A stretch of 64,000 bases of DNA from Dendrolimus kikuchii (lineage: Eukaryota; Arthropoda; Insecta; Lepidoptera; Lasiocampidae). The stretch is taken from positions 27,268,272-27,332,271 of the forward strand of contig CM034394.1 in assembly GCA_019925095.2 (NCBI GenBank). Reading direction: 5' to 3'. Shown one piece after another: positions 54,418-64,000 of this stretch (within the stretch, counting starts at the first letter, position 1; the number at the start of each line of letters is the position of its first letter). Position numbers and translations under genes: made by a program. The notes beneath the pieces are model-generated. The model was given only the letters and a program-made list of their open reading frames with translations, did no database searches and was not told the DNA's origin.

Positions 54418-55042
54418 CTAGCTGACCCGGCGAACTTCGTACCGCCATATTGTCTGAATTCCTAAAAGACTGTTTCATGACACAAAAACAACATCACCAT
54501 AATCGGTCCAGGTGATTAGGAGGATTCTAGAACCCGATCTCAGCGCCACCTACCGGTTCTAATTGCGAATCTAAACCATCCGGGAACCCACTCAAACACA
54601 CAAAAAGAAAATCACCAAAACCGCTCCCGGTGATTAGGAGGATTCTAGAACCCGATCTCAGCGTCACCTACCGGTTCTAATGGCGAATCCAAACCATCCG
54701 GGAACCCACTGAAACACACAAAAACAAAATCACCAAAATCGCTCCCGGTGATTAGAAGGATTCTAGAACCCGATCTCAGCGCCACCTACCGGTTCTTTTT
54801 GCGAATCTAAACCATCTGGGAACCCACTCAAACACACAAAAACAAAATCACCAAAATCGCTCCTGATGATTAGGAGGATTGTAGAACCCGATCTCAGCGC
54901 CACCTACCGGTTCTAATTGCGAATCTAAACCATCCGGGAACCCACTCAAACACACACACAAAATTTCATCAAAATCGGTAAAGTCGTTCTCAAGTTATAA
55001 AATTACAACGAAAAGTGGCATTGATTTTTATATATATATAGA
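54418..55042 (-). mobile_element. Family C Helitron-like element with internal tandem array
   Basis: On the minus strand it begins TCTATATATATAAAAATC (55042) between A and T, and ends GCCGGGTCAGCTAG (54418-54421) followed by T. No target duplication. It carries the tandem array below. Confidence 0.6.
54470..54950. repeat. Four-unit 118-119 bp tandem array
   Basis: The word CCCGATCTCAGCG recurs with its CAG at 54541, 54659, 54778 and 54896, giving 118, 119 and 118-base spacing. Each unit has GGTGATTAGGAGGATT, CACCTACCGGTTCT and GAACCCACTCAAACACA. Single units of the same sequence occur in other family C copies. Confidence 0.9.
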
Positions 55043-55154
55043 TTGTAATTTTTCTATACCTAACTGGCCAAACATGATGCATCTTTACTTTTATACCATC
55101 ATGCATACTCTGATATGTAAATATTCATGTTTAAGAAATAAATAAACTTTGGCT

Positions 55155-55262
55155 TTGATCCCCGAGCGCCCTTTGTCCGGGCTGTGGGCTCGCGCATTCA
55201 CCTCCAGCCCGGGGAGGGACGGCCCTAGTCATCCTGGACTTTTGTTATCTTACCATCCGAAA
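55155..55262 (-). mobile_element. Zinc-finger LINE tail fragment
   Basis: Antisense GGGCTGGAGGTGAATGCGCG and AGCCCGGACAAAGGGCGCTC as in the 48.6 and 61.6 kb copies. 55263-55700 shows nothing recognisable. Confidence 0.55.
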
Positions 55263-55704
55263 ATTTTAACCTTTTCATTAACAAAATCAGTGTTTTGACT
55301 CATATCTTTGCTCTGCGCCCAACGCGTCACGCTTGTCCAAGACGGATTTTCGGGTATCACAAACCAACGGTAATCTCGAAACGTATTGTGACGTATGGCC
55401 GGTTCCTATATCTAACTATCCGTTCATTTCCGTAACTGCTGGTTAAAATTCGACGTAAGCTCCATAGAAGTATAGTCAAATTTCTAACGATGGTAAGGCG
55501 GGCTAATCTATAGTAAGATATAGGAACCGACAACTAGCCACAAAACCATTATGACTAGAACAATCAGTACTCCCTCTGGGCTGTAAGTCTACTTCTTATG
55601 ATCGTTCACTGACATTATGAAGTTGCACAGAAACTAACTATTATTATGCCTTTATCTCGCTAGTCAACAACTATGCAGATACGATTGTAAAAACAGACTT
55701 GGGG

Positions 55705-55900
55705 TCCATGTTGTCCGTATTAATATTATAACCGTGAATGTTTGTTTGTTATTCTTTCACGCCTTAACTATTCAACCGATCATCATGAAATTTTGCATAT
55801 TAATTGTACGTTGTCAGGGGTAAACAACATAAGGTAGATTTCACACCTTTCATCCAGAAAAAAGTAGATACTACTCCTGAGGGATAAAAAATAAATCCAA
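55705..55900 (+). mobile_element. Helitron-like 5' end fragment
   Basis: TCCGTATTAATATTATAACC followed by TTCTTTCACGCCTTAACTAT-type sequence, as at 49947. No 3' end found. Confidence 0.4.
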
Positions 55901-55981
55901 ATAAATGCAGGCATGTTCTATTGACAATTCACTAACAACTACGTTTTTGTGATGGCAACGCAAACGAGTTTCGTTAGCACA

Positions 55982-56597
55982 TTTTTTTGTTGCATGAGTT
56001 CAGCAGACAGGCAAACGACCCACCTGATGGAAAGCGGTCACCATCGCCTATAGAAATTTATAACAACAAAGGTGCTACCAATGTACAGACGCTCTCTAAA
56101 GGGAGTGGTACCTGGCCGCCTAATGCCGGAACATTGCTCAAGATTGCTATGGCGGCATATCCTAGACCAGGGGTGGTAGCCATCGAGACGGGCAAATACT
56201 CTGGGCTATCTTGTTGCCTCTTACGACAGGCCGCCCGGTGCTCAATTGAGCAGAGGAGTCTTCACCCCTATCGTCGAAGTGAGTTAGCTCTTCCAGGGGC
56301 TTTCTCAGGCACTTATTGCGCTAGGATCGGCGTGGGCGTAACTACGTTCTAAGTCTCATGCCTTTCCTGCCATAAGCGCGGGGCCGTCGGAGGAGGGTGG
56401 TTTTAGTGGGTATTAGCCATTTGGGCTCGAGTCTCCACACAAGCCGGTTGATTACTGTTTGGATTGCCCTTTCTGGGAAGGCCTCCATGATCAACTACGG
56501 TCTAATACCTTGCAAAGGACCCGGTATTGTACGTAAAAAGCATTTCCCCCGCCTGAAAAAAAAAATTGTATTCTTTCTCTGTTCCTGCACGGATTGA
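55982..56597 (-). mobile_element. Family F element split by family E
   Basis: Antisense family F from 55982 (T-run, TTCAGCAGACAGGCAAACGA) to about 56230 (CTTACGACAGGCCGCCCGG), resuming at 56565 with ATTGTATTCTTTCTCTGTTC. The interruption is a sense family E copy. Confidence 0.75.
56241..56564 (+). mobile_element. Family E copy nested in family F
   Basis: TCGTCGAAGTGAGTTAGCTC, CACTTATTGCGCTAGGATCG, ACTACGTTCTAAGTCTCATG and GAGTCTCCACACAAGCCGG, ending in an A-run at 56557-56565. Confidence 0.75.
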
Positions 56598-56799
56598 ACA
56601 ATGGCCGCTGACGAGTTGTTTTCTGTTTTACAGGTGAGTGGCACGCTCGCTCCTCGGTCGCCGCGACGCGTAAGTGTACCCCACAGCCCACTACTGCGGG
56701 GGTCGAGGTAAGGGGAACCGTGCATACCGAAAAACCGACCACAACGGCGCAACTGTACCCAAAGAGTATCTTATGAATTTGAAGACAGAGTAGACTAGG

Positions 56800-57070
56800 T
56801 GTGTTGCTAGGGAGTTTCTTTCGCCGTTTGTGCTCTTACAGCTAGAACACGTTATGAAAAGTAAAATAGTGCAGGTCACCTCGGTCCGCCGGGACCCTTC
56901 CCCTCGCGCTTCATATCATCCGTCGCCCTTTAACTGGCATAATTAGATTCAACCCCATCTCATGGCGACAGTCCAGTTGAGGTAAAGCTCCCTCGAGCAG
57001 ACTGCTCTCGGGCTCGCTCCAAAACCCCCGGTGAAGCTGGAAGTCAAACCTACAGCATAAAGACATATGT
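56800..57070 (+). repeat. Dispersed repeat family I, copy 2
   Basis: Matches 53080-53425 with a shorter C-rich part. 57071-57424 shows nothing recognisable. Confidence 0.6.
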
Positions 57071-57424
57071 ATAAAAAAATGCTGTTTTTACGAATCAATT
57101 AGAAGGTGGGTACTGAAAATCAGTGCAGCAATTTACAGAGTATTAACTAACCTCATTTGCCAAATTGCGGCATACATTATTTGTTTTTGTTTATTTGCTT
57201 TGGTAAATAAACTTTTTTTGTCGCTACTAACTTGCAACTTTTTTATAGTTAGTTATTGTGAATTTTTAGTAATTTATTACTTTATGCCAGAAGTAACATA
57301 ATATGCAAACTGTCTTATTGTTAGATACATTCAGTGCTTTTCTCGGAATTTTTACAAGGCAGAGACAAAATTATATTTAACCGACTTCTAAAAACTAAAA
57401 TAAACTAAGTTATAAAGTACAAGC

Positions 57425-57615
57425 GATTATAGACTGTGTAACAAATCGCTGCCAGATGGGAGCGTGCCCAGAAGGCTGGCTGCATTGCCGCGCTGTATGG
57501 CGATGCTTATTTGTTGGGCGAAATATGAGCCAGCCTTCTGATCACGGGTGGCATCAAGGAGTTTCTTGCAAATCTCTTTGCCGACGTACCCCACGGACCT
57601 AATGTTTCAACACCA
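57425..57615 (-). pseudogene. Retroelement-derived C-terminal domain fragment, copy 2
   Basis: On the minus strand it reads [14 protein letters not shown], then after a one-base shift [20 protein letters not shown] and [14 protein letters not shown], the same module as 36166-36385. Confidence 0.6.
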
Positions 57616-58030
57616 AACTGCACAAATATTTTTAGTAATAATTTTAAATTATTTAGTAGTGTTAATTATTGAAAAGTGTTAGCTTCCCGTCTAGTAAGAG
57701 TAGCGCGCCTAGTTGAATGTCTTCTGTCGGCCACCTTTTTGCACAGACACGGTTCTTGATACCTCTACCCTCCATACCACACCAGCACCCCACTCACCAC
57801 TCATTGTCACCAACAGCCATACTTACGCTGTCTTCAACATCCACTGTAAACATGTGCAATCGAATTCAGCTGATATTAAAAGCTACAGAAATGAAACGAT
57901 ACGACGACATTGAATGATTCAATTTAATGTTTACATGGATCGATTTCGTCACTTCATCCAATTTTAAAAACAGAATTGAATCGTGTAATGTCATCATTAC
58001 AGACAATTAACTAACTTTATGTTATATAGG
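57616..58030. other. Nothing recognised
   Basis: Short ORFs overlap at 57713-57917 in two frames; no motif. Confidence 0.3.
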
Positions 58031-58545
58031 TTTATAGTACATTATGGTACTAGTGTGTAACATTGGTGATTACCGCCGAGGCGCCATTGAGACTCGAGCC
58101 GTAGGCGAGGGTCTTAAGAGAGCCGACGACGGTAATCATCAATACACACGTGTATCATACGACGTTTTTCAACACACTTGTGAATAAAATAACAACAAAA
58201 ACTCATTTTATTTAGTAGATAACAAAAAGTTATATATGAGTGAAAGTTTTATTTATTAAACACGTACGAGTTAAAAATATCTATTTAAATAAGAAGTTGC
58301 ATGAAATGAGCAAGCAATAGGAACATTAATTTATTTGTTCTATAGAACACGATGTTTTTTTTTTTTGAATAAAAGCTTTTTTAAGAACAAAGCAACTCAA
58401 CCAATAAAATTAAAAAAAAAAAATCTATAACTCACTAGTGAGTTATAATGTTTTTTACTCACAGTTTGATAATGGGTGTCATTCTGTGCCTAATTGCGGT
58501 GACCATAGAGCCACTTTATGAGCAAGTGTGTTGAAAAATATTTTA
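58031..58545. mobile_element. Composite foldback element J, copy 1
   Basis: Nearly identical to 59511-60022. It contains two nested inverted repeats: GGTGATTACCG (about 58054) against CGGTAATCATC (58131), and TTTTTCAACACACTTG (58163) against CAAGTGTGTTGAAAAA (58524). No ORF. Confidence 0.75.
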
Positions 58546-59046
58546 CGGTGTAGAAGCGATTGCACTTTTGTCGCGTCATCGTTTTCAAGGATTCCGGAAC
58601 CGGAAAGTAAAGAGTAACCTTAATGTTCTCACCCTATTGCTGCTCTGTCACAGTCGACTTTCTCAGAAGCTGCAAAGACTACAGATATTATTGGTACACG
58701 TGTATTACGCTCAGCACAAACGAGCCACCGACCACAGCTCCCGGTACCCAGCGACAAATACACGCATTTCGTAAGGACTCACCGCACCCGCGTGGCCGGT
58801 GGTGGCCCCGCTCTGCAGCAGCGTCCACGACTCGCCACTTACTCGCTACGAGGCACAGCACAGCGGCGGTGGTGCGTCGCTCCTGCAAAAGCGGCGGTGG
58901 CGTGCGACAGCCACCGATGTATGTGGTCGGTGACACGTTTGTGCCCAGCTTAAGTCTCGTGTGTTTCCATAGAAATAGGTAAAGTGTAATTTGAAAAACA
59001 ATTATTTGTTACACCGTGTACTTATATGATTTTTTTCACACTATTA
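58546..59046. other. Nothing firmly recognised
   Basis: A moderately GC-rich part with overlapping ORFs (58623-58982 and its antisense), neither recognisable. It is not shared with the region after copy 2 of element J. Confidence 0.3.
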
Positions 59047-59298
59047 GGGAAGATTTATATTAGACCGGTCCGTGTCCGGGCCGGGGCGGGGCCGGAGCGG
59101 AGCCACTCCGTGCTGCACGTTTATATTACACCGGGTGGTGTAGACGAGCGTTGTCCGGGCCCGGACGGGACACGTATCCTGCACTGTGTAATATAAACAC
59201 CTTCATACAAAATGTATGTAACGTTTCAAATTCGTGCCCCGTCCGGGCCACGTACACGACACGCCCCGGACACGGCCCGGTCTAATATAAATCTTCCC
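59047..59298. mobile_element. GC-rich PIF/Harbinger-like MITE, copy 1
   Basis: Ends GGGAAGATTTATATTAGACC and its exact inverse, flanked by TTA on both sides (59044-59046, 59299-59301). The interior has further GC-rich palindromes around GTCCGGGCC. 252 bases, no ORF. Confidence 0.75.
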
Positions 59299-59510
59299 TT
59301 ATAATACCACATTATCATAAAAATTAATTGCAAATAATATAAACACATAATGTAAACATTGTATTGACTATCTAATTGTCTTAAGTCATTACGGAAGACA
59401 GTAAACGCATTTGACTTTGACAATTCTAAATTATCTACCCACAATATTGAATAATTGTTCGATATTCAATATTGCGTCAGAGAATATCAGACTTTGCGTA
59501 CGGTTAAATA

Positions 59511-60022
59511 ATAGTACATTATGGTACTAGTGTGTAACATTGGTGATTACCGCCGAGGCGCCATTGAGACTCGAGCCGTAGGCGAGGGTCTTAAGAGAGC
59601 CGAGGACGGTAATCATCAATACACACGTGTATCATACGACGTTTTTCAACACACTTGTGAATAAAATAACAACAAAAACTCATTTTATTTAGTAGATAAA
59701 AAAAAGTTATATATGAGTGAAAGTTTTATTTATTAAACACTTACGAGTTAAAATTATCTATTTAAATAAGAAGTTGCATGAAATGAGCAAGCAATAGGAA
59801 CATTAATTTATTTGTTCTATAGAACACGATCTTTTTTTTTTGAATAAAAACTTTTTTAAGAACAAAGCAACTCAACCAATAAAGTTAAAAAAAAAAATCT
59901 ATAACTCACTAGTGAGTTATAATGTTTTTTACTCACAGTTTGGTAATGGGTGTCATTCTGTGCCTAATTGCGGTGACCATAGAGCCACTTTATGAGCAAG
60001 TGTGTTGAACAGTATTTTATAT
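59511..60022. mobile_element. Composite foldback element J, copy 2
   Basis: Direct-repeat partner of 58031-58545, differing by a few substitutions and short indels in A/T runs. Flanking sequences differ, so each copy has sharp boundaries. Confidence 0.75.
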
Positions 60023-60348
60023 TTGTCGCGGCAACATTGGGCCGCTAATACGACGTCATAAAAAGTGACAGCGAGCGTTAAAACTGAGCCGTCGATATTG
60101 TCTCTGCAAGAACGTTAAGACGCGTATAATTCTAAACTAAATAATTTACTCACAAATGCTTTCATTGTTCTATTATAAAGAATCGTATCTATTTGTTTAT
60201 ATTCAACTGATTTGCCCCGTAATCGGGCACCAAGTATACCCTAAGAAGAGTCCTGCAGTCCTACCCAAACGAGCGTTTTTTCTGCCACCGACTACAGCGT
60301 TTTTCTGGAATGTCTAGTGTCTCCGTGCACGGATTGACCGCAGCTTAA

Positions 60349-60746
60349 GGGAAGATTTATATTAGACCGGTCCGTGTCCGGGCCGGGGCGGGGCCGGAGC
60401 CGTGCCACTCCGTGCTGCACGTTTATATTACACCGGGTGCTAAACGGGCGATAACTCGCCACGGCCGCTTCAATATATCGTAGTGATGTGAATAATTCTC
60501 AATTATTGCAAGCACGCAGCACGGACGAGTATTCGTATTACGACGGGACGTGGAGGGGCCGGGGCGGGGCCGTGCAACAACAGTGGTGTAGACGAGCGTT
60601 GTTCGGGCTCGGACGGGACACGTATCCTGCACTGTGTAATATAAACAGCTTCATACAAAATGTATGTAACGTTTCAAATTCGTGCCCCATCCGGGCCACG
60701 TACACGGCACGCCCCGGACACGGCCCGGTCTAATATAAATCTTCCC
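60349..60746. mobile_element. GC-rich PIF/Harbinger-like MITE, copy 2 (longer)
   Basis: Same termini as 59047-59298 and nearly the same left and right thirds, with about 145 extra bases inside (about 60440-60585). Flanked by TAA on the left and TTA on the right. Confidence 0.75.
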
Positions 60747-60934
60747 TTAGGAGAGTATCGTGTGGTAGATAAGCCGGCGCAAACCCTTTCTCTCATGCAA
60801 CCTATGCCCTGAGAAATATTTTAGTCTGATACAATATATGTTATTCATTGAGCTTAGTTGTTTTCTTTTTATGTTTCAAGCTCAACGTAACATATTTTTC
60901 ATCAAAAAAAGATTCCCGAAATAGAAAGTTTAAA

Positions 60935-61080
60935 AACCGTGGTGGCTTAGTGGGGTTAGGTTACACGTGAGTGGGCGTCCCAACTCCAAGAGCTTAGGTT
61001 CGAATCGTGGCCGGAAAGTTTAAACTTGGGCAGTTTTAATGTGCATATTGTTCCAATTACTACAAACTAGTGGTGAAAGA
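60935..61080 (+). mobile_element. Second tRNA-derived SINE family
   Basis: A-box TGGCTTAGTGG (60942-60952) and B-box GGTTCGAATCG (60997-61007); the body differs from the 53.6-kb SINE (GGCAGTTTTAATGTGCATAT). No cloverleaf, so not a tRNA gene. Confidence 0.65.
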
Positions 61081-61204
61081 AACCATCCTGAAATCTGCAA
61101 ATCAAGATAACCGATGTGTCAAACTTTCCGATCTGTCTTGGAGAAGCGTGTGGCCGATTCCTTCCGTAAAACTCTAAAACAGTGCACCAGTGAGGCCCGC
61201 TGGC

Positions 61205-61831
61205 TTTGCTTGCGACGTTGTGTTCTTTTTTTACTAGATGAAATCAGATTGAGGACCACCAGCCACTTGTGAGCGGGAAAATCGCAGCCGTGCCACGCCA
61301 CGGTTGGGTATACTCACTAAAACCCCTGGCCGATCCTCGAACGTCCCTTGTCCGGGCTATGGACTTTTAGGTATGTCTCTACTAGGTGGAAGAGCGAGAT
61401 GGCATGCTCCTCTGTCTGAAAGTAAGAACTTCCAGCGAGGCTATTGTTGTTCTTCGCAGGCCTAAGCTCATCTGTTATCGTTGGAAAATTTGTATATCTT
61501 CTTTGTAGGTTACGGGAATCGTGTGCGACCTCAATTATTGTACAGCGCCATCTATTGGCTTGTAAGTGTTCCACTATAGGATCGCTTGCGCGTCCACCTC
61601 CAGCCCGGACGGACGACGGCCGGCCCCTTTGCGGGCTGGCCCCTCCTTTTGTTAGTTGGAGTTGGGTGTCTCCGGCATTCTCGGCACTCACCTCGAGGAG
61701 GTGAGGGGACGCGTACGGATCAGTGTGCGTCCCTCCTCTCTGGCCTTTTTGTGAGGGTATCCGGTTCCCCGCCGATCGTCGGAATATTCGCGAATCTAGT
61801 CCTCCTTACCGATTTCGGTAACGGCGACCCC
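61205..61831 (-). mobile_element. 3' UTR of the zinc-finger LINE, with a later insertion
   Basis: Downstream of the LINE stop the minus strand runs through GAGAGGAGGGACGC, GGCCAGCCCGCAAAGGGGCC and CCGTCCGTCCGGGCT, is broken by about 225 foreign bases (about 61365-61590), then continues AGCCCGGACAAGGGACG, GGGGTTTTAGTGAGTATACC and ends in an A-run near 61225. Confidence 0.65.
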
Positions 61832-64000
61832 TCAAATGTCATTATTTCGCCGCCTATGGGCCCTAATGTGGCTGGCCAGACCGAATTTATTTTTAAATTC
61901 CCGGCCACATATCGCACAATATAGTTGGCCAGCGGCGTTGTACGTATAGCTATAGGAGGGCTTGGGTCGCTCTTTGCGAGTTTGACGTTTGGTATCCAGA
62001 TCTTCTAAGCGCTTCTTTTCGAAAGCCTTGACTTTTTTAAAGATTCTGGATCGCCAAGAAGTCCTTTCCATAGCAAGCTCCTCCCATTTTGTCAGGTTTA
62101 TGTCACATGCAGTTAGATGACGCTTGAGCACGTCCTTATAACGCAAGTGAGGACCACCTTGTTTCCGTTTCCCTTCTGCCAACTCCGAAAAGAAGACTGC
62201 TTTGGGTAAACGGTGGTCTTCCATGCGAAGGACGTGCCCACACCACCTAAGTTGTCGCTGCATGAGTAAAGCCTCCATTCCATGCATTCCAGAACGCCGC
62301 AGAACTTCTGTATTAGGCACGCGATCTTGCCATTTGATGTTAAGGATTGACCTCAAACACCTTAGATGGTATGTGTCTAGCTTCCTAACGTCTGGTTTGT
62401 ATAGACACCATGTCTCTGCACTATACAAAAGGACAGGTATGATAAGCGCCTTGTAAACACAAATTTTTGTTTCAAGTTTGAGGTCATGAGATTTCCAGAC
62501 ACGTCCCGTCAAACGTCCAAAGTTGACAGCCGCAGTTGCTATGCGAGACGTTATCTCCGTCACCAAAGTGTTGTCATTTCTAATATTACTACCCAAGTAT
62601 TTAAAATGTGATATGTCCTCGAGCGGTTCCTCTGACAGATATAAGGCTGATCTATCCAATTCACCGCCACGTGGCGGTTGTTTTAGTAATTTTGTCTTAG
62701 AAGAATTGATAACCAAGCCAAATCTCTGACATGAGTGGTGTAGCGCGTCAACATAATTTTGGAGATTTGTCATACTATCAGACATGAGACAAACATCGTC
62801 AGCATAGAGTATTTCCAGTACAGACATAGTCCAGACTTTGGTCTTGGCTTTGAATCGCGATAGATCGAAAACGCCTTTGTCAGTACGTACATTCAGCTGG
62901 ACTGGGTGTTTGCATGATCTCAACGCATCTTTCATTACTACTGCAAAGTAGATTGAAAATAAAGTGGGTGCCATAACACATCCCTGTTTCACTCCACTTG
63001 TAATTGGAATTTCGCCGTATAGTTCGTTTTCGTGTTGGATCTTTGCTTTCATACCAATATGAAATTGGCGTATCAACTCGACAAACTTTGTTGGATATCC
63101 ACATTTTTCAAGAACAATCCAGAGAGCTTCACGCGGGATTCTATCGAAAGCTTTCTCTAAATCAACAAAGCACATGAAGAGAGACCGTTGATGTTCAAGG
63201 CTTTTTTCTTGAAGCTGCCTAACAACAAATATCGCATCAATTGTGCCTCTACTGGGTCGAAATCCACACTGACTCTCAGGCATATCGTTCTCAGCTACTT
63301 CGCTCATTCGCTTGTTAATAATGTGGGCAAGGATCTTACCGGCACTCGAGAGAAGAGATATACCACGATAGGAGCTACAATCGGAGACATCTCCTTTCCC
63401 TTTATATAACTTACAAATTGCGGCATCTCTCCAATCTTGTGGAACTACTTCAGTAATCCATACAGTTTTGATAAGTTGATAAATTCGATTTAAAATATTA
63501 GTTCCGCTATATTTATATACTTCAGCAGGTATTTGATCCATTCCAGGCGTTTTACCGTTTTTAAGACGCATAACGGCTATCACAAACTCCTCGAAAGTGG
63601 GTGGGTTATCTAAGTTTTCGCAGACTGGCATCTGTTCAAGAGAGTCAATATACGTCATGTCAACACTAGATGCACTCGGGTTCAACACATCGCAAAAATG
63701 TTCAGCCCATCTAGCTAGCAATTTAACTTTATCTGTTATTTGTTGTTTATCTTTCGAAAACATGGGTGCCGTTTTTCTTATTCGCGGGCCAAAAATTGAT
63801 TGAATACCTTCGAAGAAGTTGCCAGTTTGATTAGTGTCTGCGTAGTGCTGTAATTCGGCAGCTTTATTTTTCCACCAATTGTCTTTCAGCTCACGAATTT
63901 TGTACCTCAGTTTACACTGTAATTCCCTTTTATTGTTTTTAGTTATTGTGTCCGAATTTATTTCACGTCTGTGTTTTTCGACTAGTTCTTTAATCTCAAC
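61832..64000 (-). CDS. Non-LTR retrotransposon RT with C-terminal zinc finger (open at edge)
   Basis: Reverse transcriptase of a LINE. The frame is open for 722 codons from the window edge to TGA at 61832, with no ATG needed at 63763 because it continues upstream. RT motifs in order: KNGKTPGMDQIPAEV, WRDAAICKLYKGKGD, YRGISLLS, GFRPSRGTIDAIF, FVDLEKAFDRIPR, SGVKQGCVMAPTLF and the catalytic YADD; then LLYSAETWCL and LRWCGHVLRMEDHRLPK. A C2H2-type finger (C-x2-C, 12 residues, H-x3-H) follows near the C-terminus. An endonuclease domain is expected beyond the edge. No stop or frameshift is seen, so this copy is young. The clade is uncertain. Confidence 0.93.
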   Translation of the reverse strand, partial: VEIKELVEKHRREINSDTITKNNKRELQCKLRYKIRELKDNWWKNKAAELQHYADTNQTGNFFEGIQSIFGPRIRKTAPMFSKDKQQITDKVKLLARWAEHFCDVLNPSASSVDMTYIDSLEQMPVCENLDNPPTFEEFVIAVMRLKNGKTPGMDQIPAEVYKYSGTNILNRIYQLIKTVWITEVVPQDWRDAAICKLYKGKGDVSDCSSYRGISLLSSAGKILAHIINKRMSEVAENDMPESQCGFRPSRGTIDAIFVVRQLQEKSLEHQRSLFMCFVDLEKAFDRIPREALWIVLEKCGYPTKFVELIRQFHIGMKAKIQHENELYGEIPITSGVKQGCVMAPTLFSIYFAVVMKDALRSCKHPVQLNVRTDKGVFDLSRFKAKTKVWTMSVLEILYADDVCLMSDSMTNLQNYVDALHHSCQRFGLVINSSKTKLLKQPPRGGELDRSALYLSEEPLEDISHFKYLGSNIRNDNTLVTEITSRIATAAVNFGRLTGRVWKSHDLKLETKICVYKALIIPVLLYSAETWCLYKPDVRKLDTYHLRCLRSILNIKWQDRVPNTEVLRRSGMHGMEALLMQRQLRWCGHVLRMEDHRLPKAVFFSELAEGKRKQGGPHLRYKDVLKRHLTACDINLTKWEELAMERTSWRSRIFKKVKAFEKKRLEDLDTKRQTRKERPKPSYSYTYNAAGQLYCAICGREFKNKFGLASHIRAHRRRNNDI

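Noticed and set aside
54470..54950. CRISPR-like appearance of the tandem array
   Set aside because: Units are contiguous 118-bp repeats with no unique spacers, in a eukaryotic transposable element.
58623..58982. 119-codon ORF between the J elements
   Set aside because: Overlaps an antisense ORF of similar length, no motif, and lies between recent repeat insertions.

Overview
The window looks like a piece of an insect nuclear genome, almost certainly a moth or butterfly. It is AT-rich, with spliced genes whose exons can be very GC-rich, and it is packed with small Helitron-like elements, foldback elements (MITEs), tRNA-derived SINEs and truncated non-LTR retrotransposon ends of the kind common in Lepidoptera. 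The lineage is inferred from repeat style and protein similarity; there is no marker gene.

Four protein-coding genes can be read with confidence. At the left (919-2814, +) is Mre11, the nuclease of the Mre11-Rad50-Nbs complex, in one uninterrupted exon. At 20867-28852 (+) are six coding exons of NAT1/eIF4G2 (DAP5), the eIF4G-like translation factor; MIF4G, MA3 and W2 regions are all present. No in-frame ATG precedes the MIF4G domain, which fits the GUG start known for this family. At 34916-34179 (-) is a two-exon, 50-residue gene for Tom5, a small subunit of the mitochondrial outer-membrane import pore. At 41948-37559 (-) is Hip14 (ZDHHC17-like), an ankyrin-repeat palmitoyltransferase in three exons with a GC-AG first intron. 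Candidate partial exons at 33075, 43452 and 46638 are weaker. The four genes have no evident joint pathway: DNA repair, translation, protein import and protein palmitoylation.

The rest is mostly transposable-element debris. From 3.5 to 20.7 kb, between Mre11 and the first NAT1 coding exon, lie a likely NAT1 promoter and 5' exon (about 5.3 kb), three GC-rich unique islands (10.9, 15.9 and 19.4 kb), a jockey-like LINE remnant broken by a Helitron and another retroelement, and many short copies. NAT1 introns hold two degenerate reverse-transcriptase (RT) copies in opposite orientations. From 44 to 64 kb there is little host coding sequence: a GC-rich island at 46.4-47.3 kb, two Helitron-like elements carrying internal tandem repeats (a 9-bp minisatellite and a 118-bp array), a foldback element holding two nested retrotransposon tails with 13-bp target duplications, paired foldback elements at 58-60.7 kb, and at the right edge an open RT reading frame with a C-terminal zinc finger running off the window. 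Its 3' tail matches several truncated copies elsewhere in the window.

Repeat families are given letters (A, C-J) that are internal to this report. Family clade names are tentative because no database search was possible.
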